This document shows, one piece after another, positions 22,821 to 35,564 of a stretch of DNA of 64,000 bases. The stretch covers positions 19,251,067 to 19,315,066 of the forward strand of contig JBAIZL010000002.1 in NCBI GenBank assembly GCA_036971475.1, given 5' to 3'. Source of the stretch: Prosapia bicincta (lineage: Eukaryota; Arthropoda; Insecta; Hemiptera; Cercopidae). The position numbers and the translations under genes are program-made. Every line of letters starts with the position of its first letter. Position 1 is the first letter of the stretch. Under the pieces are notes generated by a model, which saw only the letters and a list, made by a program, of their open reading frames with translations, searched no databases and was not told the DNA's origin.

Positions 22821-25800
22821 AATTGTCTTGTGTTAGGAGAGAAGGGACAGGAAGTGCACAACTTTAGTTGTTAGGAAAAACGAGACGGTGGAGTCGTCCA
22901 GGAACGTTCGATGACAACAGGAATCGGTCAAGTTACCTACAGCTCGCAGAAATGTATTAAGTAAATCGTCGAACGCCAAATGATAAGTAGCAACTTAGGT
23001 GTTGATAGAAGAGTGATACAAGTATTTAGTAAAGTCGTTGGATTAGTTTACAAATTGAATATTAAGTAAATCGTCGTAAATTGATTGTTAAGTAGTGTTG
23101 TTAACAAAGTGAAATAATTAGTAGATATATGATTGTGGTTATAGGCCAATAGTGACTCAACGAACGGATGGAAGTTTAATACCAAGATCTACGAATTTGA
23201 CTCTCCAATTAGTTAAACTTTATCAATAACTCTTGAATAATTAACTTTTTTTTGCTTATTTTCACGATCACAAATTTTTCATTACTTAATTCACCAAAGC
23301 AATAACTGTTCAGTAAAATCAGAACTATACTTTTAAATTACCTAAATATCTTCAGTTTTCTTCAATAATCAAGTATTAATATGAAATTTGTCTAATAAAA
23401 TGTATTAAAATTCAGTAATGTAATAAAACAAATGGTCTTTTGCAAGTGTAGCATGGCAAAAAAAAGAATGCCTTCTAAGTATAAATGTATATGTGCTAGA
23501 GGATAACCTTATTGGTTTTGACATAAAGTCCAGGGTGCTCTTCAGGTACCAGAGATTTGAGATCTTTTTGTATGAGTGAGCAAATTATAGGTTTTATATG
23601 CACCCACTAAAACAAGATATTAATATATGTATTTTATAAAATAATAATAAATGGTCGATAGAGAGGCAAGGAGGTAAGGGGTGAGTCAGAAAAAAAACAT
23701 TTAAAATACAGTAGCGCTATTTTAAATAAACATAAAAAATTACTGATTGATTGAAAGGATTTATGGTGTCATGTAAAGAATAAAAAAACTCCACAAAATG
23801 CCTAGACCTGTAAAATAAAAATTAACTAGCATTACAAATTGAGGAAATGGCGTTGTTGTTATTAGAATACTTTACGGGCTTGTTAGGTGGAACCAACAAA
23901 AGCGGAAAAATAAGAAAGAGAGTTGGAGGGGACAATAATGAACTTGTTTTATATATAATAATTTTTAAAAAGTATTAAAAAGTTTTAAATTACATTCCAA
24001 ATGATGGGAAACTTGTATATTAAAAGCGGAAACTTTGTAGCTAAAAACGTGCCTGGTTAGTGAATTTATAAATCTGTAGATTTTCATTGAATTAGGCAAC
24101 TAAGCAAAAACAAGATTTTATGCTTTAAGTAAAGAAAAGTAACCTATTACAGATTGTACTTCCTACATCTGAGAGTTCTTTGTCGGTCAACTGGAACACA
24201 GTAGCATTAGGTGTTCGGCCATTAGCGAGGAGGCCTGGCAGGCATGCACTAGTTTATGTATACTGTAGTAAGGTCCAGGGAACCGTGCACCTCTTTTTCC
24301 TGTACTATCACTTTTGAAAACATGTTACGTATTCAGAATGCTCTATACATCAACAGCTGCATCCGATACGTCTACACATATTTCAAGATTGTTTATTATA
24401 TCTTGCCGAAGCTAGTTTATCATTGAATTTATTGAATATCGATTTATTTAGTCTAGATTAGGTTAGGGTAATCTAAGATGTCTACAATTCTTGAAGACCT
24501 GTAGAGTGATGGCGACTGTTAGTAGATTTCATTCAAGGCTTTGTAATCTGACCTCGGTCTAATTTCTTCTAAAAAAATATTTAGTGAATATTTGAAAAAA
24601 TTTGTACGTTGAATGTTGCTGACAATTAAGAACGCGAAGAAATTTAAGTAGTTTTGCAATGAGTTGGTAGCTAAAACAGAATTACAGTATTTCGTTTAAG
24701 AAACAATAAATTTCAAGTTTATTATTTGAAATGGAGCTTTTATTGAATTTTCGAAGTGGAGAAACGTGGAAACGAACCGGCTCACTATCAAACAAAGAAC
24801 TGAATACCAAGTTCGATGAGTTTTCACACAAAACCCTTGTGATAAAGCGTACAATAATAGGTCAACGAATCAATAGACGTCTCTAGTTACAGATCAGTTG
24901 GAGTTAGCAGCCTAAATTACAAAATTCCTGTTAATTGGCTGTGTTCCGCGAAATGCTGAGCTGTACCTTTTTTTAAAGATTTGCTTTTATTTAGAGGGTG
25001 ATTAGAATTACGGAATAAGTTAATTATAGTAATTATTTACAAAAATGTGGCAGATACATTGACTGGGAGATAGAAGTGAATTCCATTTAAAGGATGTCGT
25101 TAGTAGATGTTTGAGTAGAATTTAATTATTGTAATTAATAATAACAGAAAGCAGTTCATAGAAAACCTTTATTACAGCAATAATTTTTTGGAATAATTTA
25201 CTGTGTTTAAATAATAATAAATATTAGACAAAAAGCTCTGTCTCACCGCCGTAGGAAGACTTAATAACAAAGTTACATCCAAAAATAAAATTTAGAGTGT
25301 TCCGCCCCTCAAAAAAAAAGTTGACAAATAGCCTTTCTCGGGCCGTGGCCGGTGCGCATAATTAAAATAGTTGTTATACATATGAATTAGAAATATTGAA
25401 AAATTTACGTTTCGGGTCCTGGACCAAAGGAAAAGAGGTCTCCTTGTTGACTCGATTCCTTGGAAATTCCTCAAATCGATCGTGAGCTCTTTCCGCCGTC
25501 ACCAGCCAAAACGTTCCGTCCCTCACCCTTCGACTTCTCTTTGCAAATCTTCTAACTTACTTACTATTTAAATTTAAAATGGGCCGGAAAATTTAAGTTT
25601 GTAGTGAACAGCTGATTAAAAACGGAGACCGGAATGTGCTGCCCTCATGCGTCGACAATTGTATCAATAGCCATTACTTGCGTCAATTACCGGCTGTTTG
25701 GAAGCAATAAAAAAAAGTTATAGCTCTATATCACAGACATTTTATTCTAACATGATTTATTCGGTCACCAAGCAACCATTCTCAGAGCCGTAACATACAA

Positions 25801-26880
25801 TATTTCTGATTTAGAGGTTTTTGGGTGTCATTTGGTATTTACCTTTAATAAGATGTTAAAATATTTACTGAATAAAAAATTTGTTCAACGAATTTAATTG
25901 AATTTGATTTTTAAAAAGTTGCAAAAGAGAATATGAAAGTTTACATTTAAAACATTAGAATTTAAATATATAATTTATTATCACTATATTGAAATAATTG
26001 TTGTAAGGTTTATCAAAATACAAAATAATTTTAATTATTAATTGATGTTAAATATAGTAAATCATTTTAACTTAGAAACCTGTATTCACGTCAATTACGA
26101 ATAATTAAATGAACAAATTTATACTACAAATTTTAATTGTCATACATACTCCGGTTTGTAAAAAACCACTTCTGAAACAAAATTATTTAGAATTAGTCAT
26201 TGTTTTATTCCCGAAATCAACACTTACTAAGCGCTATTAGTAGAACCTAATGACTCACAAACTGTAATGGTAGACGCCCGGAAAAATTTAACCGATTATC
26301 AGGCTTTTATAGTATATCACCTGTAAAAACATTGATTATCTTTTCGTACACAAAAACTTTATTTTTAATATTTGTTTAAAAATACATAACCTATAGAATT
26401 GATGAACGAATAAACGTTATCAGGATCTATGGTGCTGCAACCTAGCGGAAGAAACCAATTTACTTTGAAAACTGCGATGAATTTTAAGTGAGCTTTAAAA
26501 CAAGCAAGGAGGGCGAGTCCATTATGAATTTCATTAAAATCGTGAGCGGAATAATAAGTTTGTATGTAGGTTGTTTTAGTTGCCCAAGGGTTGGTTGGGG
26601 TTGATTACAATAATGTGATCCGACCCCGTTTAGAGATTTCCTTATGGGTAGTTTGCTAAGTTATCGGTAATTCGGTAAGTTACCCACAGGTAATTTATGT
26701 AAATTTATAAACACTGAGACAAAACGTTTCCTACCCCACTGGGTGATTTTCGACAGATACAGTACTGAAGGTCACCTAGTGCTATACAGGTATAAAACGT
26801 TTTCTTTTAATGTTTAGAAATTTACTTAAATTGTAAGTTTACAATCAAAAACTGACGAATGTAATTAGTGTAATAAATAG
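22821..26880. other. AT-rich DNA between the copies, no gene seen
   Basis: No open frame above 60 codons is convincing. It contains internally repetitious TAAGTAAATCGTCG words (22955-23080), a slightly GC-richer patch with both CGGGCC and CCGCCGTCACC (25290-25560), and the dispersed repeat at 24285-24415. There is no sign of tRNA or rRNA. Confidence 0.55.
24285..24415 (+). repeat. Dispersed repeat, member 1
   Basis: About 130 bp sharing ACCGTGCAC, TGTACTAYCACTT, AACATGTTACRTATTCAG and TCTACACATATTTCAAGA with the reverse complement of 30515-30660. It is a two-member family in this window. The encoded peptide THISR(L/M)F(I/V)IS is similar in one frame, which hints at former coding sequence. 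Confidence 0.6.
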
Positions 26881-26884
26881 ATAT

Positions 26885-27250
26885 TATAAAAAAAATTCAA
26901 TTCCTACTTAGGTCAACAAAGAAAAGTTTTATTCAAGTTACTTTTTAATAAATTATTACAATTAATATAAATATTCAAATACATATGACAAAATTACAAT
27001 ATCAGATGACAAAATAGAAAGTTAAATGAAATAATTAATTAAATTTAATTTAATTTAAACACCAATTGTCATCCAGTATAGGTTTAAGAAAATGTATTTT
27101 AACTTGAGTGGATGTATATAAAATTTGTATAAACGATTTAAAATTTGAACAAGATAAAATATAAGGAGAGTCTAAACTTACAGTAGGAATTGAGAAAATA
27201 AATAATGTACATAATAAATAATTAATGCCATAGAATTTCTCAATTTGTTG
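26885..27250 (-). repeat. Inverted partial copy of 17.79-18.26 kb
   Basis: The reverse complement matches copy A: TTCCTACTTAGGTCAACAAAG (26904 region) pairs with the complement of 18220-18250, and AATGTATTTTAACTTGAGTGG (27090-27110) with 17890-17915. Identity is about 75-80%. A fragment of the duplicated module has therefore also moved and inverted. Confidence 0.65.
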
Positions 27251-27317
27251 TATTCCCTTTCGAGGCAAACAAACTACCTACAGATATTATTTATTAGGAA
27301 TACATTCTGGTTGATTA

Positions 27318-27530
27318 TTAATAATAAATACTCAAAATCTCTTAACTTCAGCACTTTTTTATTTTACCATATGTGCAATTCAGTTTCCAAGTAACCATTC
27401 AAGGGGATACAATACAAAGACTCCCAGTCATAACAGAGAAAGGCGTGGATAGTTACTTTGCAAATAAAATGTACGTAAGGGTAAAATAAAAAAGTGTTGT
27501 GGTTAAGAGGTTTTTGAGTATTTATTACTT
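27318..27530. repeat. Foldback element
   Basis: The arms around AATAATAAATACTCAAAA...CACTTTTTTATTTTACC (27318-27368) and their reverse complement (27479-27530) match closely. Weaker pairing continues inward to the centre. A degraded palindromic MITE is likely. Confidence 0.65.
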
Positions 27531-27539
27531 TTGAGAGGT

Positions 27540-28560
27540 ACTAAATACCTACTGGGAATGTAGTAAAATACTACAATGTTTATACTGCTGGTTACATTTT
27601 CTAATAAGCTTTATTCGCGTTAACTGTCGATTGCGAAGTCAGTCAGGTTAAACTATTCATTTATAGAGGCAAAATTTCAATAAATGCTACTTTATCGTCA
27701 TCAGGCCTTCTGCACTCTATTAAAAAATAACTCCGTGACATAACTTTAGTATATTTATGAAAACAACGTCTATACGCTTTCTTTAACTCACAGCACATTT
27801 GTCCATGAGTACTAGCAACAAGTTCGAGACATCTTGAATGTGAATCCTGAGAAGTTTTTAATAGAGAGCAGGAGGAACGAGGCCTAAAGACGATAATACG
27901 TTATTGAAACGTTGCCTGTACAAAAGGATAATTGTATCTGACTCGTAAATCAACCACAATTGGTTAAACAATAACGTCAGCAAGTGTAAACATGATTATT
28001 AATGGGAATAATTTTAATTAGAGCCAACGTAATAAAATCGCGAAACAGCTGTTCTAAGCTCTACTAACTTTCAGCAATACAAAATTTAGTTCACTATAGA
28101 AGAATTTAATTAATAATTTTATAGAAAATAAATAGTTGAAATATATTTAAAACATTTCAATAAAATTGTATTTTTACTTTATTTTAAAGTGTAGGGCAAT
28201 GGAATTAAAGTCTATTCCTGACATAAGTCTGCGTGGGTTTAATTTGCTTCAGCTACTACTTCGAAAAGACGTTCCCACCCTTTCTTACATCAAGGGACGC
28301 TTTTACCTCAGGAGACGGTTTAATGGTAGGGTTTTAGTAGTGAAATCAGCTCAGTTTCGGAAATAATCTCTCTGTTTGTTGTCAAGCAAGGTGCTACTTC
28401 GTGTCACTGATTCGTGATATATATGTCGGAGTAAATTGTGCAACGGAGTAAATCGGAGTAAAATCTAACGTCAAATCTAGTCAACAGGATATTCTATAAG
28501 AATCCCCGATGCAAAAAGAGTACTTTGAATGGAGTATTAAAGGAATTAGGAGCGGTTTAT
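27540..28560. other. No recognisable gene
   Basis: AT-rich sequence. A 66-codon open frame at 28166-28366 has no recognisable motif. Confidence 0.5.
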
Positions 28561-28561
28561 G

Positions 28562-29005
28562 TTGCTGATCTGACTCTCTCTCTCACTCTCAGCATCTTTA
28601 TCTTTCTCTCTTTCTTTTTCTGACTTACTCTCTGTGTGAAACTTTCCATTTTACTATTTATTTTTTGTCTCTTTCTATCTGTCTCAATCTTTAGGTTTCA
28701 ACCTGTTTGTGTATATATCACTGCCGCTCTTCCCCTCTGTTTCTTAGTTTTTTGCTCTGTGTCTCTCTGCCTTTCTCTTTTGTCCCTCTCTTTCTATTTG
28801 TTTCTCTGTTTCTCCCTGTTTGTCTCTTACAATGTCCTTACATATGTCTGTCTCTGTATCTGCCTATCTTTCTCTTTCTTTGTTTCTCTATCTATCTCTC
28901 TTTGTTCTTTGTCTATCTCTTTCTGTCGGTATCTCTCTGTTTGCAACACACTCTTTCCGTCTATCTATCTTTCCTCTCTCTCTCTCTCGCTCTTTCTCCC
29001 TAGTC
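28562..29005. repeat. Pyrimidine-rich (CT) tract
   Basis: About 440 bp of CTCT/TTTCTC/TGTCTC low complexity. The long open frames across all three + frames (rich in S, L and F) follow from the lack of purines and are not genes. Confidence 0.9.
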
Positions 29006-29635
29006 TCTCTATCCATGGGTAAAATCAAGACAACGTCTGGATTACGGTTGTCAGCGTACACAAATGAGCTGTAATATTCATCAATCCTCTCTACAAATAT
29101 GGGAAATTACATGATATTTATATCAGCAGTAGTTTTTGTATAAGGTATACCTTACTCGTCCATACCAATAAAAGATTAAGTTAACAAATTTCATTAAGAG
29201 AAAGTTCTTTTATTATGGGTTGTACAATAATACTATTAGTAAACTTACTTTCTCTTTGGAAATTTAATTTTTCAAACAGTTTTTTCGGGACAGTAAAGTA
29301 TATACAGTCTCACTCCACTGCGACCCAAATGGGTCTATTGTGGGGAAACGTGTCCTGAATACGTTTGCCCACATCCTTATTAAGCTCTGTACAATGAGCT
29401 GTCCCCTAGGGCTTCTACTTACCCCTTCTCCATCGTCTACACTTACACTCACAACAGTCACACACGTTCACACAACAATATCTATCAGACAATCTGCGTG
29501 AATAGATGGTACCAAATAGTGAACGCAACTGATTGCTCTCAGACCTGATATTGTTTTTGAAAAAAAGAGCTATCCTATTCATTCAGACTGATTATAGTGA
29601 TATTTGTAAACACTGAACCCAGATTTACATAGACT
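29006..29635. other. Gap between pyrimidine tracts, unidentified
   Basis: A GC-balanced 200-bp core (29264-29461, minus-strand open frame of 65 codons with GEGVSRSPRGQL) stands out from AT-rich flanks. No family is recognised and no second exon is visible. Confidence 0.4.
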
Positions 29636-30190
29636 CGTTCTCCCTCCTCCACTTTCTTCTCCTAGTCTCTTTCCTCACTTTCGTATCCCAATCCTTTTCT
29701 TCTCCTTCTATTATCTAAATTTTTCTTTCATTTCCACTTTATTTTCCTACTCTCTTTATCTTTATTCTTTCCACCTTCACCTTACCCATCTTTTCCCTAC
29801 TCATTTTTTTATTTTTATGCAACTCTTCTCCTCCACCACTTCTTCCCTAACACTCTCCACATCTACACTTTCTTCCCCCCCTATATGCTTCTATTTCTAT
29901 TTTTCACCCTCTCATTTTACCCTTTCTTTTCCCTACAATCCAAAACATTTTCGTTTCCGCCCCCTACTCTTTATAACCCTATTTCCTACCATCTCTCAAC
30001 TCCCATTGTTTCTTCCCTCTTCGCTAAGTGTTTTACTCTCTTACCCTCCTTCACTTACTGTCTCTATTCCCCCGTTTTATTCCCTTGCTTCTCTCTCATT
30101 ACCATTTCCCTCTGCTTATGAGTACTTTTACCAGATCTTCCTTTTTCTCACTTCCTTCTACTACACTCTTTTCCTCATTACACTCGAGAA
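29636..30190. repeat. Pyrimidine-rich tract
   Basis: About 550 bp of TTCTCC/CCTTCA/CTCTTT-rich low complexity. Its 130-codon open frame is compositional. Confidence 0.88.
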
Positions 30191-31470
30191 TCTGAAGGGC
30201 CAACTGTAACTTCTAAATTGGCCACTGACTCTCCACAGAGAAGAGATGTCTGGACCGGGTAATAAACTACAAGGAACTTTTTAAAGGTTCTAAACGCTAC
30301 AGGGTTATATTCTCTTTATTGTATGTTTAGGTTATTTCAAGCTAAGTAATGTGCGTACCACTGCGTAAACCGTGCATTAGTCCTTGAGAGATCGCAGTAA
30401 GCAAGACGGGAGGTAGTGTCAGTATAAACACTTTCCTACAAACATGATAAGAACTGTCAAAACACTGACTTGCATGAGACGGTTGATTTTAAATAAATTC
30501 CAAGATTATTATCTTCGGTATGAAATAACAAACATTCTTGAAATATGTGTAGACATAACGGGTGTAGAAGCTGTTATATATAGAGCTGAATATGTAACAT
30601 GTTTTAAGAAGTGGTAGTACACGAGAAATCTCTCAAGCCCAAGTGCACGGTTACGTGGTTCGCAGTATATGTTCGAAGTAATTTTCAATTTACTCCAGGA
30701 CGGTTTATCGAATAATTGGATCTCCATAAGAGTGGCCCAAGTCAATCCAGTCTTCATCAATTCTTCGATAGCTCTTAGGTAACTAAAAACAAGATATAAT
30801 ACAATCGTAAATCAAAATACAAACCTTTTAAACTCTGAAGAAAGTAGAAGTAATTTATAAAACACGAGCCTCGGCTTTGTAAGCTGAGGTGAATGTACGC
30901 AGAACGATCGGTCATCCTGAGGCTTATCTTTAGACCCGAGTAAACGTGTCCCGTGTTATTCCTTTCTCGGTTTTAATGAAGACCATAATGGCTTCTCCTC
31001 CATCTAGTTTAACTTGTTTTACGGCTTATTTAAAATTCATCCCATTGTAGATGGTTTCCTTCGCTAGATTGCAGCGCCATACTCAGTGATAATATTTGTA
31101 CGGGACTGTTTGATCAATATGGATCATAAGAATTTATTTTACGATGTAACTCTAAATTAGGAACTGTAGATAGCCTAATTGTATTTATAAATATCGAGGT
31201 AATAATTTTTATTATCTAACATAGTAGTGTAAGATACAGATCAACATCAAATAATTTTAAAGTTACAGTATTTGGATCGAATCCATTATATATTATTAAT
31301 TTTGTTTTCTTTAGTTATCGGTGCCAGAAAGCTGTTATATCATTTTCAGACAATCCTGACGCAAAAAAACGATGTTTATGAAAATTATAAAAAAGGGTTA
31401 GGCTAGTTTATTATTATTAGTTTTGAGTTTCAATTCTTGGTAATAGTATTTGTTAAATAAAACGGTAGGC
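30191..31470. other. No confirmed gene
   Basis: Contains the second member of the dispersed repeat (30515-30660, minus). An 83-codon minus-strand frame at 30509-30760 includes that repeat. The rest is AT-rich and featureless. Confidence 0.5.
30515..30660 (-). repeat. Dispersed repeat, member 2
   Basis: Inverted relative of 24285-24415 with shared words on the reverse complement. The surrounding minus-strand frame is open further upstream here than at the first member. Confidence 0.6.
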
Positions 31471-31905
<435 letters not shown>

Positions 31906-32178
31906 TTTGGATTATACGTAATCACGATGTATAAAGTACTGTTTTTGTGTTTTGTTTCGTTCCACAGTTCCGGGACTACATGGGTCTATTGAACCAACAG
32001 GCCGGTTTTTCATACTTCTAGGATATCCTTTCTGGTGAGTTCCCAATAGCTCTTTTTTATTTCCGTTTGTTTGGCCTTAACTCTTTAGGATCCATAAACC
32101 GGGATAAAATCCTAATTAACCCTTGAGAACACATCTATTCCCAATTAACAGACGCCATTATGGAAACATTTGAAAATG

Positions 32179-33275
32179 TTAACGTTCACTTATGACTAAT
32201 ATAAATGCTACCTCTACTGACAACACCGACACCTAAAGAAGTGCCTAAAGGTCATCGTTCTACCTGTGGAGTTAGTCCAGACGTGATGAAGTACGGAAAG
32301 GACTTCAAATTGTAAAATTTATATGTGTTATTTCCTTTCGACTGCACCACTATTTTTGATATATCCCATATCAAGTTCGCCCGATCGGAGACAATTAGCC
32401 TTTTATTCAAATCTCCCCCAGCGTTGCATAAGAGACTTATTTGAGTGTTGTAGCGTCAAGGTGACGTATGTTGGATGTTTGTTTTAGTTTGGGTAAGATT
32501 ACCGCCATGTTTGTGTCAGTAGTGTTAGTGAGAGTTTAGTGCATGTCCGTGGCTGTGAGTGACATGGTTCCCAACATGGAAGGTGTACCTGATATATCTA
32601 AGGGTCTGTTTATTTATTACCAATAATGCAGTAGAGTGGACTAGGACCCTAAAAATGAGGCTTCGGAGTATGCTGAGTCTGAGGTAAGCGACGACGAACA
32701 ACATGTCAGTGACCTGAACCCAGCTAAATGGAATGCCGATTACGATCGCGAGGAAATGTCTGATTTCGATTTGGAAGAGGAAATAGATAATTCTCAATGG
32801 ACATCTAGTACATTGGTTCTTCACAACTTTCTGTTTACAAAGGAAAATAAATTCATCTTTCCTTTCCTGGGAGCAAATCGACCCTATGACTGTTTCAGAC
32901 TACTTCCTGTTACGGGATCGCAAAAATTTGTATATAATTTATATTAAATATTTTAAAAGCTAACTTGTAGTTTTTGTTTCACGAAATAATGTTTATTTAT
33001 ATTTGCAATGATTATTATTTATTATTTATTACAGTTACAAATGTGACCGACATGCATGACACGAAAAATTAAATACTCATGGATATTCATGGGACGCTCG
33101 CAAATGGCTGTTGTCTCCGATCCACTGTCTAGTATTTTTCCCATTTTCAAGGCTCAGAATTAATTTTTATTGTTATATTTTCTTACTTCTAAAATAAAAC
33201 CATCAGAATAAATTTTAAAAAATTTCAGCACATTATAAACTTTACGCTAGAGGCCTTTCGCAGAGAACGTGTTAA
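32179..33275 (+). mobile_element. Candidate piggyBac-like deletion remnant
   Basis: TTAA at both ends (32179-32182 and 33272-33275) with weakly similar inverted termini (TTAACGTTCAC and, reversed, TTAACACGTTCTC). A subterminal inverted pair also shares GTCTCCGATC (about 32380 and 33108). The interior holds a transposase N-terminal fragment (32645-32947). The ends are tentative; the interior identification is better. Confidence 0.4.
32645..32947 (+). pseudogene. piggyBac-like transposase N-terminal fragment
   Basis: The open frame of about 100 codons follows an in-frame TAG and lacks a proper start. It has an acidic N-terminal part (SEYAESEVSDDE, SDFDLEEEID) followed by SQWTSSTL and NRPYDCFRLLP. 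The last segment resembles the conserved entry to the piggyBac DDE domain, where a proline/tyrosine-D-x-F-x-L motif is usual. The frame stops before any catalytic Asp, so it is dead or truncated. The assignment rests on recognising the motif pattern; a domesticated-transposase fragment is an alternative. Confidence 0.5.
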
Positions 33276-33299
33276 CGTATTTTAAAATATGTCACTTTT

Positions 33300-33790
33300 T
33301 AAATTGTGAAAAATCGCACAGATGTGGCCCAACGTATTTTATTCCAGCACAGATGGAAACATATCAAGCGTCAAACAGGTTTATCTACAAAATATACACT
33401 TTGGAACGTAAGCGACCGTAACATCTGCTTTTGCATTTTTTTTAAACCCATGCAATGTAATAATTGAGTCCCGTCAAGTTCGGCCAGTTTCTCTGTAATC
33501 CGCTTTGATGTGGCTTGATCAATTAACGCCTGCCTCTAGGCTTCGATAATTAAATTTCGTCGACTCATTTCGCTTTGGCACAGAAGTTACGTTAGAGGGC
33601 ACTCGTGTATTTCTATCTGACGGACGTTAATAGTTACCTGGTTATACCGCGTTGTGCAAACTCCTCAGGAAAATAAGCACGTCCCGATACGATAAAGCAA
33701 ATATAAAATTTATAATTGCAACAGTTTATATTGAGGTCGTATTGTGCCCACTTACTAGGGTTGCCCAGTGGGCTGCAAAGGCTATATATA
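33300..33790 (-). repeat. Inverted fragment of the duplication start
   Basis: The reverse complement matches the first 500 bp of copy B and copy A, including CAAGCCACATCAAAGCGGAT, GATTACAGAGAAACTGG, TCCGTCAG, CCCTGAGGA-like and one partial 190-bp satellite unit (33640-33790). With 34970-35470 it forms an inverted repeat separated by about 1.2 kb. Confidence 0.85.
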
Positions 33791-34142
33791 TATCGAGTTC
33801 CACATTTTACCCCATACATGCCTATTTAAAGGTCCTCGAAGAACGCATGGTGGTATTAAAACTAACCTTGCTTGAATTAAGCTGTTAGAGCATAGAGACA
33901 ACATTTTCCCATATATGATATCGGTTATAATTTAAAAAAAGCTGTTTCTACTTATAGGTTACAAAATAGTTATTTTATTAAAGATATATCTGACAAACAA
34001 GCATATGAGACACAAGGGGATTTTCACATTTACTGTCGGGTATAAAAAAACTGGATATAAGGTTTTTTCCGAATAAAATATTTCAAGGTTATATTGTTTA
34101 TATTGATCACACATGGTTATATTAAGGACACACATTCAAACC

Positions 34143-34181
<39 letters not shown>

Positions 34182-34969
34182 ACACTCACACATACAAAGA
34201 ATAATCTAAATTATGAAGCATATTTATCAAGAATAATGACAAATATCTTAAATGAAGCTCCATCTTACAAAGTCAAATGAAGCTGTAATTTTGTACCACT
34301 CTGTAAACTGTAAAACGCAAATATTATTATGGTAACATTTTACTCCCTGCTAAACTGTATCAGGTTTTAAAAGTTTTCAGCTAAAAAAAAAAAATAATCC
34401 ATGAAGGAGTCTAGTTAGTAACGCGATATAAAAGGCTTCGAGTTTTGACGCAACAAATTTCCAGAAGAGCCGAGTGCAACATAAAACCCGTGCTCAATCT
34501 CTTACGTCACACTGTAGGAGCTGATAATGCCTATTTATGGCGAACCGATTTCCCTTCCCGAAAAAATTTCTCTTTATTGATATACAGCAGAGTTAGAACT
34601 GACTGAACGCCTTCACAAACTTGATCGTTTAGTGTTGACTGGACAGAGGAGGAGGGCTTGTAATGTATACAGTCATTCGCAGACTACGTTTTACTATAGT
34701 TGACAATAAATTACATATAGTTAGATCAATCTCAACCGTGTTTTACATCATAACCAATAACATAAAACCACCTGTTGTATATAACAAATGTTTTCCCTTA
34801 ATTTACGTAATTAGTTATAACACAATCATGAGTTCTTCGAGACCCCTCTTTTAGGCATGTTTGTGGTAAAATGTGAGCTTTGCAGTCAAAGTCTCTACCC
34901 ACTAATCAATTTGGCCAGGCTGTTAAGTGAACACAATACTATCACACATATGCGTTCAATATGTGTTGC
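33791..34969. other. Spacer between inverted modules
   Basis: AT-rich, with a short (CA)n run at 34145-34195. The 63- and 66-codon open frames (34663-34854 and 34857-35057) show no motif, and the second runs into the satellite fragment. Confidence 0.5.
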
Positions 34970-35304
34970 AAATACTGTTGCAACTATAAAGTTTATGTTT
35001 GCTATATCGTATCCGGTTGTGCTTCTTTCCCTGAGGAACTTGCACTACGCTGTATAACCGGATAAATATTAACATCCGTCAGTTAGAAATACACGGGTGC
35101 CCTCTAACGTAAATTTTATGCAAAAGCAAAATGAGTCGGTGAAATTTAATTAGCGAAGACTAGAGGCAGGCGTTAATTGAACAAGCCACATCAAAGCGGA
35201 TTACAGAGAAACTGGTCAAACTTGACGGGACTCAATTATTATATCGCTTAGGTTTAAAAAATGCAAAAGCAGATGTTACGGTCGCTGACGTTTTGACTGC
35301 GTTA

Positions 35305-35564
35305 CAAATTGTACGTTTTGCAGTTAAAACCGTTTGACGTTTGTTATGTTTCCATCTGTGCTGGGACGAAATACGGTCAGTCTTATCTATGCGATTTCTC
35401 ACAAAGAATAACATGCCCAGGACATTGGAAGCAACAAATTGTACGTTTTGCAGTTAAAACAATTTGACGTTTAATATGTTTCCATCTGTGCTGGGACGAA
35501 ATACGTTCAGTCTTATCTATGCGATTTCTCACAAAGAATAACATGCCCAGGACATTGGAAGCAA
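35305..35564. repeat. 130-bp tandem duplication
   Basis: Units 35305-35434 and 35435-35564 both begin CAAATTGTACGTTTTGCAG and end GACATTGGAAGCAA, with only a few differences. Copy A has one unit. Confidence 0.9.

Noticed and set aside
29264..29461. 65-codon minus-strand frame with balanced GC
   Set aside because: No recognisable family, no splice signals of note and no second copy for comparison; too weak to call a gene.
28636..30209. Several Ser/Leu/Phe-rich frames of 78-130 codons
   Set aside because: Pyrimidine-rich DNA lacks stop codons, so all + frames stay open. There are no motifs, and membrane-like hydrophobicity is a composition effect.
31270..31285. GGATCGAATCC resembling a tRNA B box
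   Set aside because: One mismatch to the consensus, no A box at the right distance and no cloverleaf.
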